64,000 nt of DNA from an uncultured Bacteroidales bacterium (GCA_902774055.1 CACYGX010000012.1:27870-91869); one strand, 5' to 3'. Positions 54,444 through 63,245 are shown, counted from the stretch's first letter. A program made the numbers and translations. The notes: a model not told the origin generated them from the sequence alone.

Positions 54444-55555
54444 GCACTAGCGGTTTCACACCATTAACTTATCGCATCGCCTTTGCCAGCCTGCAGGGCA
54501 TGGGCGTGGACTTGGCGCGCAAACTCATCGATGTGGTGGGCAGCGAGGAGCAGTTCTTTGCCATGAGCGAGAAAGACCTGCGTGCCCTCACCCGAGGCCG
54601 CAGCAAGATTTACTCCGACAAGTATCGCAGCGAGTGCTTGGAGCGGGCTGTCAAGGAGGAGGCATTTGTGCGAGAGCATGGCATCGTGGCCACCTATTTC
54701 AAGGATGAGACCTATCCCCATCGCCTTATCGAAGCTCCTGACGCTCCGGCGATGATATATACCCTGGGCAAATGTGACCTGGAAAGCCCTCATGTCATCA
54801 GTGTGGTCGGCACGAGGCATGCTACGCAATATGGCGTGAAGTTTTGTGACACGCTCATTGGTGAATTGGCCCAACGCCTTCCCGACCTGGTCGTCGTCAG
54901 CGGTCTGGCCTATGGCATCGACATTGCCGCACACCGCGCTGCCCTCAAGCATGGCGTGCCCACGGTGGCCGTCCTGCCGCGTGGCCTCAACCGCATCTAT
55001 CCCTCTATGCACCGCAACGATGCCATTGCCATCGCCAAGCGTGGCGGCATGCTCTTGACAGACTATACCAGCCAGGACGTGGTGCAGAAGAGCAATTTCC
55101 TGGCTCGAAACCGCATTGTGGCGGCGTTGAGCGACTGCACAGTGGTTGTCGAGTCGGCCGGATCGGGTGGAGCGCTAGTGACAGCATCGTTGGCCATGAG
55201 CTATGACCGTGACGTGATGGCCGTTCCCGGTCGATGCGGTGACGAGTTCTCGGCAGGCTGTAACAAGCTCATTGCCACCAACAAGGCGGCTCTGATTACT
55301 GGTGCCGACGACCTGTTGGCAGCCATGCGCTGGGAGAGCCATAGCAGAGCTCCGCAGCAACTCAATTTGTTCCCCGAGTTGACCAAGGAGGAGCAGGCCG
55401 TCGTTGATGCCATCCGTGACCAGGGCGAGGTTCACCTGAATACCCTCGCCGACATCCTGCACCAGCCGGTTTATAAATTGATGAGCGTCCTGGTCGAGCT
55501 CGATTGCAAGAAAGTGATCGCTACCTTGCCTGGCTGCCGCTATATAGTTTTGTAA
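54440..55555 (+). CDS. dprA: DNA-processing protein, RecA loader for incoming ssDNA
   Basis: 371 aa. An N-terminal SAM/helical domain with LQGMGVDLARKLID (about 15-40), then the Rossmann-like DprA/Smf core: VISVVGTRHATQYG, VVSGLAYGIDIAAHRAAL, PTVAVLPRGLNRIYP, FLARNRIVAALSDCTVVVESAGSGGALVTASLAM, MAVPGRCGDEFSAGCN. A C-terminal winged-helix DML1 domain follows (about 315-371). DprA protects and loads RecA on transforming DNA; many non-competent Bacteroidota keep it. It overlaps the thioesterase by 4 bp. Confidence 0.95.
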   Translation: MSTSGFTPLTYRIAFASLQGMGVDLARKLIDVVGSEEQFFAMSEKDLRALTRGRSKIYSDKYRSECLERAVKEEAFVREHGIVATYFKDETYPHRLIEAPDAPAMIYTLGKCDLESPHVISVVGTRHATQYGVKFCDTLIGELAQRLPDLVVVSGLAYGIDIAAHRAALKHGVPTVAVLPRGLNRIYPSMHRNDAIAIAKRGGMLLTDYTSQDVVQKSNFLARNRIVAALSDCTVVVESAGSGGALVTASLAMSYDRDVMAVPGRCGDEFSAGCNKLIATNKAALITGADDLLAAMRWESHSRAPQQLNLFPELTKEEQAVVDAIRDQGEVHLNTLADILHQPVYKLMSVLVELDCKKVIATLPGCRYIVL

Positions 55556-55600
55556 TCTCAATGCGGCAAGTCATTTTAGCATTTTTTAAGGTATGTGGTT

Positions 55601-55630
55601 TTGTCGAATTGCAATAAAGCAGTACCTTTG
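55601..55630 (+). promoter_or_regulatory. Promoter of the nucleoside phosphorylase gene
   Basis: TTG at 55601-55603, 19 bp, TACCTTTG at 55623-55630: consensus. Leader about 40 nt to ATG 55676. Confidence 0.75.
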
Positions 55631-55675
55631 AATTTTCATTCTTAATTAAAAACGAACATTAAATTTCAATACGAT

Positions 55676-56560
55676 ATGAATACCGACAGAATCCCCGATT
55701 CAGAGTTTATCATCAACGATGATGGCTCTGCGTTCCACATCCATGTGAAACCCGAACAGTTGACCGACAACATTATTGTGTGTGGCGATCCGGGCCGTGT
55801 AACCATGATAGCCACCTACTTCGATACACGTGACTGGGAGACTTCCAGCCGCGAATTCCACGCCATCGGCGGAACCTATCATGGAAAGCCCATCATGGCA
55901 CTTTCTCATGGCATCGGCCCTGACAATATCGATATCGTGATGACTGAGCTTGACGGTCTTGCCAATATCGATTTCAAGACCCGCACCCCCAAGGCCGAGC
56001 ACCGCACGCTCAATATCGTGCGCATCGGTACCTCAGGAGGCTTGCAGCCCTTCGTGCCCGTTGGCACCCCCGTGATTGCCTCCAAGGCTATCGGCTTTGA
56101 CGGCGTCATCAACTACTATGCCGACCGCAACAAGGTCGCCGACCTTGACTTCGAGAAAAAGTTCTGTGAGTTTGTGAAGTGGAACCCGACATTTGCCAAC
56201 CCCTATGTGGTGGATGCCGACCCGTGGCTGGTCGAGAAAATCGGCCGTGACGACATGGTGCGCGGTTACACCATCTCGGCCGTGGGCTTTTATGGTCCCC
56301 AGGGACGCCGTGTGCGCCTTGACCTTGCTGAGCCCGAGCTGAATAGCCGCATCGAGGCGTTTGAGTACAATGGCGGCAAGATCACCAACTATGAGATGGA
56401 GAGTAGCGCATTGCAGGGCATGGCCCTCATGCTGGGTCATCGTGCGATGACCGTTTGCTCCATTATCGCCAACCGCGTCGCCACCGATGTCAACCCCAAC
56501 TACAAGACAGCAGTCGAGGACTTGGTGAAAACCGTCATCAAACGCTTGACCGATGATTAA
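55676..56560 (+). CDS. Nucleoside phosphorylase, uridine-phosphorylase-like
   Basis: 294 aa. PNP_UDP_1 fold: IIVCGDPGRVTMIATYFDTRDW (phosphate-site Arg), MALSHGIGPDNIDIVMTELDGL, RIGTSGGLQPFVPVGTPVIASKAIGFDGVINYY and the ribose-binding NYEMESSALQGMALMLGH. It splits uridine or a related nucleoside with phosphate for salvage. Slightly longer than E. coli Udp (253 aa), like the Bacteroidota form. Monocistronic with its own promoter and terminator. Confidence 0.88.
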   Translation: MNTDRIPDSEFIINDDGSAFHIHVKPEQLTDNIIVCGDPGRVTMIATYFDTRDWETSSREFHAIGGTYHGKPIMALSHGIGPDNIDIVMTELDGLANIDFKTRTPKAEHRTLNIVRIGTSGGLQPFVPVGTPVIASKAIGFDGVINYYADRNKVADLDFEKKFCEFVKWNPTFANPYVVDADPWLVEKIGRDDMVRGYTISAVGFYGPQGRRVRLDLAEPELNSRIEAFEYNGGKITNYEMESSALQGMALMLGHRAMTVCSIIANRVATDVNPNYKTAVEDLVKTVIKRLTDD

Positions 56561-56602
56561 CAGAGAGTAATTTTTCATAAGCATTATAATTTACATGTGA
56601 GG

Positions 56603-56639
56603 GCCTTGCTGCTATTGTTTAGTCGCAAGGCTCGTTTTT
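56603..56639 (+). terminator. Intrinsic terminator of the nucleoside phosphorylase gene
   Basis: GCCTTGC (56603-56609) pairs with GCAAGGC (56625-56631), then TCGTTTTTG (56632-56640): a stem and T-run about 43 bp past the stop codon. Confidence 0.75.
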
Positions 56640-56767
56640 GTCAGTCACATCGACTTTTAAAGATTATACGAATTAAATCAAAAAAAATATTAAAACGAAG
56701 GTCCAGTATAATATTCGATAATAAGATTGCGTTATGAAGATGAAACAATTTTAAAACAGTACTGCCT

Positions 56768-56926
56768 ATGCACAAAATGACTACTTCTTCTAAAAATGAC
56801 AATGACGTTATGACTGCAATTAAGCGCCCCAAGAAGGCAACGATTGAATTTATTAAACAGTTTGCCAGAGCTTATCAGTATAACGCCGAATTGCCGAGAG
56901 GACTGGAGTCGATGATTGTCAATTGA
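56768..56926 (+). CDS. Conserved small Bacteroidales protein (52 aa)
   Basis: Read by hand from ATG 56768 to TGA 56924-56926: MHKMTTSSKNDNDVMTAIKRPKK, then ATIEFIKQFARAYQYNAELPRGLESMIVN. The pattern 'K-P-x-x-x-T-I-x-F-I-K-Q-F-A-R-x-Y', followed by a short L-P-x-G-L and ending in N, matches small Bacteroides and Prevotella proteins that I remember but whose function is unknown. No signal peptide. It is alone between two terminators in a 550-bp gap. The start could also be ATG 56777. Confidence 0.6.
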   Translation: MHKMTTSSKNDNDVMTAIKRPKKATIEFIKQFARAYQYNAELPRGLESMIVN

Positions 56927-56956
56927 GACAATGCCGCCCCTCTCCCCAAGGAAATG

Positions 56957-56994
56957 GAAGCCTTCCTGCACGACACGATGCTCGGGAAGGCTTC
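56957..56994 (+). terminator. Hairpin after the 52-aa gene
   Basis: GAAGCCTTCC (56957-56966) and GGAAGGCTTC (56985-56994), 10 bp perfect, 18-nt loop, then GCTATTGTAAAT. It begins about 30 bp past the small gene's stop codon, supporting that frame as a transcribed unit. Confidence 0.65.
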
Positions 56995-57059
56995 GCTATT
57001 GTAAATGGCACCGCAGGCACTGGCATGATGAGCTTTTTTTTCAACTGTAGCCAGTGGTG

Positions 57060-57090
57060 TTGCTCAATTCGTGATAAAATTGTACATTTG
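57060..57090 (+). promoter_or_regulatory. Promoter of cdsA
   Basis: TTG at 57060-57062, 20 bp, TACATTTG at 57083-57090; cdsA starts at 57112, giving a leader of about 15 nt. Confidence 0.65.
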
Positions 57091-57111
57091 CACCCAGTAA
57101 AAGATTGATTC

Positions 57112-57960
57112 ATGATAAATCTGATTAAACGCATCATCTCGGGCGCCGTCTATATCGCTTTGATTGTTGGCGCTATCTTGTTGCTCGACAACTCGCCAGT
57201 GCTGTATCTGGTGGTGTTCCCGCTGTTGATTGTGCTGGGAATCGGGGAAATGGTCACGATGGCCAAGGACGATGCCTCCCAGTCATGGCTGGTAAATATT
57301 ATCGACATGCTGGGCGGTGTGGGCTTGTTTGCGGCATTCTACCTTCACTACGAGGGCACGACAATCCAGTCCCGCGCCCTGTGGCTGTTGCCGATAGCCA
57401 TCTACCTGATTGTGCGCACCATAGTTCAGCTTTATCGTCCGCAGCAGAATGCGCTGCACAGCCTTGAGCGCTCGTTTTTCTCTCTGGGCTATATCGCGTT
57501 GCCCGTGGCTATGCTCAACTGCATCATGAGTATTACTGCCCCTAGACTGTTGCTGGGGATGTTCATCTTCATCTGGCTCTATGACACAGGTGCTTATTGT
57601 GTGGGCATGTTGCTGGGCAAGCATCGCCTGTTTGAGCGCATCTCGCCCAAGAAGTCGTGGGAAGGCGTTATCGGCGGCATCGCCGCTTGTATTGCGGGCG
57701 CCTATGCCACCCACTACTGGTTCGATGAGTTCTTCCAGGTGCCTGAGTTGACGACATGGGTGGGCCTGAGTGTGGTTGTTGCCGTGTTTGCCACCTTTGG
57801 CGATCTGGTGGAATCACTCATCAAGCGCACCGTGGGCGTCAAGGACTCGGGGCACATCCTGCCCGGGCATGGCGGCATTCTTGACCGCATCGACAGCCTG
57901 CTGCTTGTCGCTCCCGCAGTGCTCATCTACTTGCTTCTCATCATTCCCAACACTCACTGA
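57112..57960 (+). CDS. cdsA: Phosphatidate cytidylyltransferase (CDP-diglyceride synthase)
   Basis: 282 aa with about eight membrane helices. Makes CDP-diacylglycerol from CTP and phosphatidic acid, the branch point of phospholipid synthesis, in the inner membrane. The CdsA signature is complete at about 232-263: GDLVESLIKRTVGVKDSGHILPGHGGILDRIDS. Internal motifs LIWLYDTGAYCVGMLLGKHRL and SPKKSWEGVIGG are normal. First gene of a probable operon with the lytic transglycosylase, 5 bp downstream. Normal length. Confidence 0.95.
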   Translation: MINLIKRIISGAVYIALIVGAILLLDNSPVLYLVVFPLLIVLGIGEMVTMAKDDASQSWLVNIIDMLGGVGLFAAFYLHYEGTTIQSRALWLLPIAIYLIVRTIVQLYRPQQNALHSLERSFFSLGYIALPVAMLNCIMSITAPRLLLGMFIFIWLYDTGAYCVGMLLGKHRLFERISPKKSWEGVIGGIAACIAGAYATHYWFDEFFQVPELTTWVGLSVVVAVFATFGDLVESLIKRTVGVKDSGHILPGHGGILDRIDSLLLVAPAVLIYLLLIIPNTH

Positions 57961-57965
57961 TATAC

Positions 57966-59357
57966 ATGAATAACGCTATGCGCGGCATTATTCCATCGTT
58001 GATACTGGTCTTGCTGCTCTCGCTCACCTTCTCTTGCGGTGGCAAGAAGCAGGACAGTGTACCACAGCACAAGTTGCCCGACACGCTCATGGTGGGAACC
58101 TTATATAGCCCTACAGGCTTCTTTATCCTCAAGGGTGACACGATGGGATATGACTATGACCGCATCTGCGACTTTGCCCGGGCCAAGGGTATCACCCTGC
58201 GCTTCAAGGTGGCACGCAGCATGAACGACCTGCTGAAAATGCTGGATAAAAAGACCGTTGACGTCCTCGCCTGTGAGATTCCTGTCACCGCCGAGTACAA
58301 GTCACGCGTGCTGCATTGCGGCGCTGTCAACGAGACCCATCAGGTGCTCGTCCAGCACAGTGGCGCAGGCATGATTCACGACGTGACTGAACTCATCGGT
58401 CGCGAGGTTTATATAGAGAAGGGTTCCAAGTATGAATCGCGATTGCGCAACCTTGACAACGAGGTGGGGGGTGGCATCATCATCCACACCGTGGAGGGCG
58501 AGGCGGCGTTGCCTACCGAGCTGATACAGAAAGTATCACGCCGTGAGATTGATTTTACCATCGTGGACAGTGACATCGCTCAGATGAATCTCACATACTA
58601 TGACAGCATCAACATCCAGTTGAGGGTGGGATTTGAGCAACGCTCGTCCTGGGCCGTTTCCAGGCGCAATCAGTGGTTGGCCGACAGCATCAACCTGTGG
58701 GCTGCCAGCAGCAATGCGCAGGAGTATTCCAAGCAGGCCCTGAAGCACTACTTCGAGATGAATCGTGGCCCCAAACCCGATTCGGTCAAGGTCGATACCC
58801 TGGCCGTCACCCCTCCTGGAGCCATTTCGCCCTATGACCCCATTTTCAAGCAATATGCGCAGGAGATCGGATGGGACTGGCGCCTGTTGGCCGCGATAGC
58901 CTATTCTGAGTCGGGATTTGACCCCAATGCCACCTCGTGGATGGGAGCCCGAGGCCTGATGCAGGTGATGCCACGCACGGCAAAGTCCTTTGGTGCCCAA
59001 GAAAACGAATTGAGCAATCCCGAGGTGAGCATTCGCATCGCTTCTAAGATTCTCAAGGAGCTAGATGCCATCATGCGTAGCCGCACCGGCAAGGCTGACC
59101 GTATCAAGTTTGTCCTGGCGGCTTACAATGCTGGCTCTGGCCATGTGACCGACGCCATCGCCCTGGCACGCAAGTATGAACTCGACCCCCGTGTGTGGAG
59201 CGAGAACGTCGAGCAGGCCATGCTGTGGAAGATGGATCCCGAGTACTATAACGACTCGGTATGCACCAACGGCTATTGCCGCGGCACCGAGCCTGTGGAC
59301 TATGTGGTCAAGGTGCTCAATTGCTATGATAACTATAAGAAGAATTACAAGAAATAA
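57966..59357 (+). CDS. Membrane-bound lytic transglycosylase, MltF type
   Basis: 463 aa. N-terminal signal anchor (MRGIIPSLILVLLLSLTFSCGGKK) with lipobox-like TFSC, so likely a lipoprotein. Periplasmic-binding-protein domain at about 40-255 (LMVGTLYSPTGFFILKGDTMGYDYDRICDFARAKGI). SLT domain at about 300-440 with catalytic Glu315 in IAYSESGFDPNATSWMGARGLMQVMP and LAAYNAGSGHV. It cleaves peptidoglycan to 1,6-anhydromuramyl ends; the N-terminal domain modulates activity. Operon with cdsA (5 bp) and probably the DUF3332 gene. Confidence 0.9.
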   Translation: MNNAMRGIIPSLILVLLLSLTFSCGGKKQDSVPQHKLPDTLMVGTLYSPTGFFILKGDTMGYDYDRICDFARAKGITLRFKVARSMNDLLKMLDKKTVDVLACEIPVTAEYKSRVLHCGAVNETHQVLVQHSGAGMIHDVTELIGREVYIEKGSKYESRLRNLDNEVGGGIIIHTVEGEAALPTELIQKVSRREIDFTIVDSDIAQMNLTYYDSINIQLRVGFEQRSSWAVSRRNQWLADSINLWAASSNAQEYSKQALKHYFEMNRGPKPDSVKVDTLAVTPPGAISPYDPIFKQYAQEIGWDWRLLAAIAYSESGFDPNATSWMGARGLMQVMPRTAKSFGAQENELSNPEVSIRIASKILKELDAIMRSRTGKADRIKFVLAAYNAGSGHVTDAIALARKYELDPRVWSENVEQAMLWKMDPEYYNDSVCTNGYCRGTEPVDYVVKVLNCYDNYKKNYKK

Positions 59358-59379
59358 CTACAAAACAAGGTAAAAGTCA

Positions 59380-59931
59380 ATGAAAAAGAAACATTTGATT
59401 ATCGCTACGGTTGTAGCGCTGTCGGCATCGACGATGATGCAGTCCTGCATCGGCAGTTTTGCTCTGTATAGTAAGGTGAAGGATTGGAATGACAATGTGG
59501 GAAGCAAGTTTGTCAACGAGCTGGTTTTTGTCGCTATGTGGATACTTCCCGTGTATGAATTGAGTTTTGCTGCTGACCTGCTGATCCTCAACAGCATTGA
59601 GTTCTGGTCAGGATCCAATCCCGCTCTGGCTCAGACTAAAGTTGTCGATGGCAAGGATGCGCAGTACCTCGTTGCAAGCAACGAGGCTGGCTATACCATC
59701 ACCAACCTGAAGACTAAGCAGAAAACCCGCTTTAACTTCAATGCCCAGGATAATTCGTGGTCTATCGAGAACAACGGCGAGGAGGTGAAGCTCTTTAACT
59801 TTGTTGACGACAACCACGTCAACGTGCTCACCCGTGACGGCAGCTATTCGACCGTAGAACTGTCACACTCAGGCGTGTTGGCCTACCAGCAACTCATCGG
59901 CATCGGCGCTCCCGCCCTTGCCCTGAAGTAA
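59380..59931 (+). CDS. DUF3332 family putative lipoprotein
   Basis: 183 aa. Signal and lipobox (MKKKHLIIATVVALSASTMMQSCIG, MQSC). The DUF3332 core follows: GSFALYSKVKDWNDNVGSKFVNELVFVAMWILPVYELSFAADLLILNSIEFWSGSNP, then a beta-rich tail (TRFNFNAQDNSWSIENNGEEVKLFNFVDD). DUF3332 proteins are widespread in Bacteroidota and gamma-proteobacteria without assigned function. It is 22 bp after the transglycosylase gene, same strand. Confidence 0.87.
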   Translation: MKKKHLIIATVVALSASTMMQSCIGSFALYSKVKDWNDNVGSKFVNELVFVAMWILPVYELSFAADLLILNSIEFWSGSNPALAQTKVVDGKDAQYLVASNEAGYTITNLKTKQKTRFNFNAQDNSWSIENNGEEVKLFNFVDDNHVNVLTRDGSYSTVELSHSGVLAYQQLIGIGAPALALK

Positions 59932-59949
59932 CCCTCGATATTACTGGTT

Positions 59950-60420
59950 GGTAACCATTAGTGTCCAGGAAAAAACATCGGAGATGTTGGCGGTTCGAAG
60001 AACCGATTTCAATGATAAAGACCATGCAAGAACATCGGAGAGGTTCGCAGCTTGGTCACAGTACTGAATGCTGCATGTGCCTCGAAGAGGAACTTTTTTG
60101 ATTGGCTGGCCTTTGACGGATTGAAAGTTCGTCTTCGACGCACTTTTCACTTGTTATCATGGTCACCAAGCTGCGCCCGTCATCGACGGGCTTGGCATTG
60201 CCTTCCTCTGTCGCGACTCGGTAAAGTTCGAACAAGTTTAACTTTACGCTCACTGCTCCATCGGTTGCATGGTGTTTCTCTTAAAAGTCGAGTCTTCGAC
60301 CCGACCAGCCTCTTCGAGGCAAAAGTCAAGCCCATAATACAGCAGGGGCAATATTTGTCTTATTTTCAGATTATCACAAAGCATCGGTCTATTTCCCTGG
60401 ACATCAATAGTCGGAAACCA
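59950..60420. repeat. Gene-free, palindrome-rich stretch with related ends; candidate MITE or decayed mobile element
   Basis: About 470 bp with no supportable gene. Its ends are related in inverted orientation: GTGTCCAGGAAAAAACATCG at 59961-59980 and, read on the other strand from 60405, GATGTCCAGGGAAATAGACC; GGTAACC (59950-59956) matches GGTTTCC near the right edge. Inside are short dyads: GGTTCgaaGAACC (59992-60004), CCCGTCatCGACGGG (60177-60191), CGTCTTCGACG (60130), GCCTCTTCGAGGC (60310) and GCCTCGAAGAGG (60080). AACATCGGAGA occurs twice (59975, 60031). Confidence 0.45.
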
Positions 60421-60461
60421 GATATACCCCAAGGGCGCCCATGATGGTGATTTGACAAGTA

Positions 60462-61391
60462 TTATCTGAAAAATTTGCTGTGGCGGATGAAGAGATATCC
60501 TATTGCCATCAGCAGCAGTGAAATGGCAATGGCAAAGGGGAAACCGAGCCACCAGTCTTCCATGCGATTGGGAACATTCATGCCGTAGTAGCCTGCCACC
60601 ACCGTTGGTATCATCAGCAGGATGGTCACCACGGTGAGCGTTTTCATGATGCGGTTCAGGTTGTTCCCGATGATTGATGAGTAGGTCTCTTGTTGGCGTT
60701 CCAGGATGTTGTTGTAGATCTCGGCGGTGTCAATGGCCTGTTGGGTCTCAATCTCGACATCATCCATCAGGTCATCGTCATGGGGCAGTGTGCGTAAGCG
60801 TTTCTTGAGGCGTGTCAATACCGTCATGTTGCCCTTGAGCGACGTGATGAAGTAGATCAGGAATTTTCCTAATCCCATCGTGCGCATCAATTCATCATTG
60901 TCCATCTTTTGTTCCAGGCGATCCTCGGCTGCGTTCATCATCGCGTTCATCTGCTTGAGATACTTCAGGTACCACACCGATGCTGACAGCATCAGCGACA
61001 GCAACAGGTCATAGCCCTTGCAGTTGTTGATGTGGCGCTGTTTGCTCCAGCGGATAAAATCGTCTAGTACCTCGGTATCATAGTAGTTGACCGTGATGAA
61101 CACGTCATCACGTATCAGGATGGCCATCGGAGCAGTGGTGAAAATGGTGTCGCCGTCCTCATCGGTGCTCTTGTTCGGCACGCGCACAAACACTAGCGAC
61201 CAGTTGTCTTCATGGTCAACACGCGGGCGTTCCTCGATGTCCTCGGCATCGTTGGTGAAATTGGGCACCGCAAAGCGTTCTTTCAACAGCGCCAAGTCCT
61301 CAGCCGTCGGCTTAGTCACCTTAACCCAGCATCCTGACTTCCACTGATGAATCTCGCTGAATCCATCCTTGCATTTCCAATAACTGATCAT
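60462..61391 (-). CDS. CorA family divalent cation transporter
   Basis: 309 aa. An N-terminal cytoplasmic funnel domain (about 1-240), then two C-terminal membrane helices (about 245-265 and 280-302) with the signature YGMNVPN in between (YYGMNVP, the GMN selectivity loop). CorA proteins form pentameric Mg2+ (also Co2+, Ni2+) channels in the inner membrane. Length is normal. Own promoter at 61419-61448; monocistronic on the minus strand. The gene downstream is the palindrome-rich stretch. Confidence 0.92.
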   Translation of the reverse strand: MISYWKCKDGFSEIHQWKSGCWVKVTKPTAEDLALLKERFAVPNFTNDAEDIEERPRVDHEDNWSLVFVRVPNKSTDEDGDTIFTTAPMAILIRDDVFITVNYYDTEVLDDFIRWSKQRHINNCKGYDLLLSLMLSASVWYLKYLKQMNAMMNAAEDRLEQKMDNDELMRTMGLGKFLIYFITSLKGNMTVLTRLKKRLRTLPHDDDLMDDVEIETQQAIDTAEIYNNILERQQETYSSIIGNNLNRIMKTLTVVTILLMIPTVVAGYYGMNVPNRMEDWWLGFPFAIAISLLLMAIGYLFIRHSKFFR

Positions 61392-61418
61392 AGCCTTGCC
61401 CTTTCATGTTTAATCATG

Positions 61419-61448
61419 CAAAGTTAGTGCATTTTTTGAAACCCCCAA
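61419..61448 (-). promoter_or_regulatory. Promoter of the corA-type gene
   Basis: On the minus strand: TTG (complement of 61446-61448), 19 bp, TAACTTTG (complement of 61419-61426). The start codon at 61391 is about 28 bp downstream. Confidence 0.65.
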
Positions 61449-61471
61449 CGTCTGAGTTTAAGAAAAACATT

Positions 61472-61504
61472 GAGGGTGGCGGTATTGCAAGTACCGCCGC
61501 CCTC
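61472..61504 (-). terminator. Terminator of the surface-protein gene at 61543-63168
   Basis: GAGGGTGGCGGTA (61472-61484), loop TTGCAAG, TACCGCCGCCCTC (61492-61504), 13 bp with one G-T. On the minus strand it is followed by AATGTTTTTC, a T-run. It is 38 bp past the stop. Confidence 0.8.
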
Positions 61505-61542
61505 TGCGTTAATTCAACAAGATGATGGATAATCTACGGGTT

Positions 61543-63168
61543 TTACTTCACTACCTTGATGGTGGCGGTGGTGCCGTTGCTGTAGGTGGCGCGCTGCAGG
61601 TACAGCCCTGTTGCGGGAGCCGTGGGCAGTTCGCGGCCCGTGATGTCATAGTAGCGGGTGTCAACAACCTGTGCGCCCGTTGTGCATTCATTGATGCCCG
61701 AGTGGGAGGGATTGTTGACCGAAATCACTTCTGAGCGGTTCACTTCGTCACCGGCAGTGTAGATGCTCTGAACGCCAACGATGTCATAGTCGGTAGCGTA
61801 GAGGTAAACCGTGTGACGGCCGTTGCCGCCGATGTAGATGTCAAAGTTGATATTGTCCTCAAACTTGTAGGGGATGTCGGTCATGGGGCTTGACAGGCCG
61901 ATGTAGGTCTCGGGGTCAAACGTGAATACCTCGCCGTCAAGGAGGATGTTGTAGTACAACTTGTTCTCGTTGAGCTTGTTGCCATCAACGTCAGTGGTGG
62001 GGATGGTGAAGTGAAGCACGGTAAATCCTGTTGTGCTGTTGACCGTGATGTCCTCGACGGTGAAGATGGGATTGGCGGGCACGGCGGGAACTTCGTCAAA
62101 TGCGACCAGACCGGGAGCCACATAGTCGTTGAGGATCGACAGCGTGTTGGGGCCGACGTTGGTAATCATGGCGGCGGGCCACTCGGCAACGATGTTGCGG
62201 GCATCCTCATCAACGGTGAAGACGATCTCGTCGTTGAGGTTGTAGTTGAACACGGGACTGCTGTAGGTCTCGGTGTCCACATAGGCATCGCCGGTGAGCA
62301 CATAGATGTGGCCGTTGTAGTAGGCGTCAGGACCCAGATACTGGCGAGTGGGGAAGGTTGCCTTGCCATCAACGAGTTGACCCTTGATGTAGGAGTCGGG
62401 GTTATTGTTGTTGAGGTGCCCCATATAGATGTCCTCGCCATCGATAGCGACACTGACGATGGCCTCCTTGGTCTTGGTGAGGTCGGTGGGGTCGGACAGA
62501 TAGGTCATGGTGTAACTTTGTACATACATGTCCTCGGGCAGGGTGGTGACTTCATCGGTCTGGGGAGCATAGACGATATGCTGATCGGCCATGTAGAACC
62601 AGTCGGCGGTAGCGTCACACAAGCCAATGAACTTGTCACCCAACTGGGTGAGTACGCCGTCCTGCCAGGTAAATTCGATTTCGCCCTCTTCCTCAACGAC
62701 GGGCATGCCTTCGTCTTCATCATAATGCATGCAGTAGGCATAATAGGGATCGCCCACATCGATAATGTAGAGCTGTGGCAGTTTCACCACATACTTGCCG
62801 TCGCCTGCCGGCTCGGCCTTGATCCAGGGCAGGATGGAGAACCAGATGTAGCCCTGTGAGATGGGATTGTAGATGTAGAGGTTGCCGTCGGTACCCTCTA
62901 CCACCTTGCCGATGCCGCCATCCACATCCTGGATGTAAATGTCGCCCCAACCCAGGCCATAGGCAAACGATGTGGCATACATGTTGTCATAGAGGGTGCC
63001 CTCAGGCTGGTCCATGATGGGTTCTTCCTCGGCACGTGCGGGAGCAGCGGCGGGAGCCTTGAATTGTGACAACCTCATGCCGCTCTTGGCAGGCATGCGT
63101 TGAGCGCTGGCCATGCTCGGGATGAGCAGTGCAGCAACAAGTGTGATGAGTGTAATGAGTCTTTTCAT
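61543..63168 (-). CDS. Secreted surface protein with C-terminal sorting-type tail
   Basis: 541 aa. A signal peptide (MKRLITLITLVAALLIPSMASAQ) leads to a long beta-rich region without recognised domain: YATSFAYGLGWGDIYIQDVDGGIGKVVEGTDGNLYIYNPISQGYIWF; several 'GxYxVxLPQLYIIDVGDPYYAYCMHYDEDEG'-like parts. The C-terminal tail DTRYYDITGRELPTAPATGLYLQRATYSNGTTATIKVVK has the same form as the LRR and CotH proteins here, the pattern of a Bacteroidales secretion/attachment tail. Related Muribaculaceae proteins carry a DUF4989-like or 'fibronectin' middle, not seen here. Monocistronic with a clear promoter and terminator. Confidence 0.78.
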   Translation of the reverse strand: MKRLITLITLVAALLIPSMASAQRMPAKSGMRLSQFKAPAAAPARAEEEPIMDQPEGTLYDNMYATSFAYGLGWGDIYIQDVDGGIGKVVEGTDGNLYIYNPISQGYIWFSILPWIKAEPAGDGKYVVKLPQLYIIDVGDPYYAYCMHYDEDEGMPVVEEEGEIEFTWQDGVLTQLGDKFIGLCDATADWFYMADQHIVYAPQTDEVTTLPEDMYVQSYTMTYLSDPTDLTKTKEAIVSVAIDGEDIYMGHLNNNNPDSYIKGQLVDGKATFPTRQYLGPDAYYNGHIYVLTGDAYVDTETYSSPVFNYNLNDEIVFTVDEDARNIVAEWPAAMITNVGPNTLSILNDYVAPGLVAFDEVPAVPANPIFTVEDITVNSTTGFTVLHFTIPTTDVDGNKLNENKLYYNILLDGEVFTFDPETYIGLSSPMTDIPYKFEDNINFDIYIGGNGRHTVYLYATDYDIVGVQSIYTAGDEVNRSEVISVNNPSHSGINECTTGAQVVDTRYYDITGRELPTAPATGLYLQRATYSNGTTATIKVVK

Positions 63169-63214
63169 AACATGTATTTTTTAAAGAGGTTAATACTAAA
63201 CGGTTTAACGTTCG

Positions 63215-63245
63215 CAAATGTACTGATATTTCCACGAAATTACAA
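63215..63245 (-). promoter_or_regulatory. Promoter of the surface-protein gene
   Basis: On the minus strand: TTG (complement of 63243-63245), 20 bp, TACATTTG (complement of 63215-63222). The start codon at 63168 lies 47 bp downstream. Confidence 0.65.

Noticed and set aside
59992-60004. GGTTCGAAGAACC resembling a tRNA T-loop
   Set aside because: No acceptor, D or anticodon arms can be formed around it; it is one of a series of short dyads.
60052-60552. Open frames of 130 and 100 codons in the palindrome-rich stretch, on opposite strands
   Set aside because: They overlap each other and the corA 3' end, have no recognisable domain, and share the stretch with many hairpins; not credible as genes.
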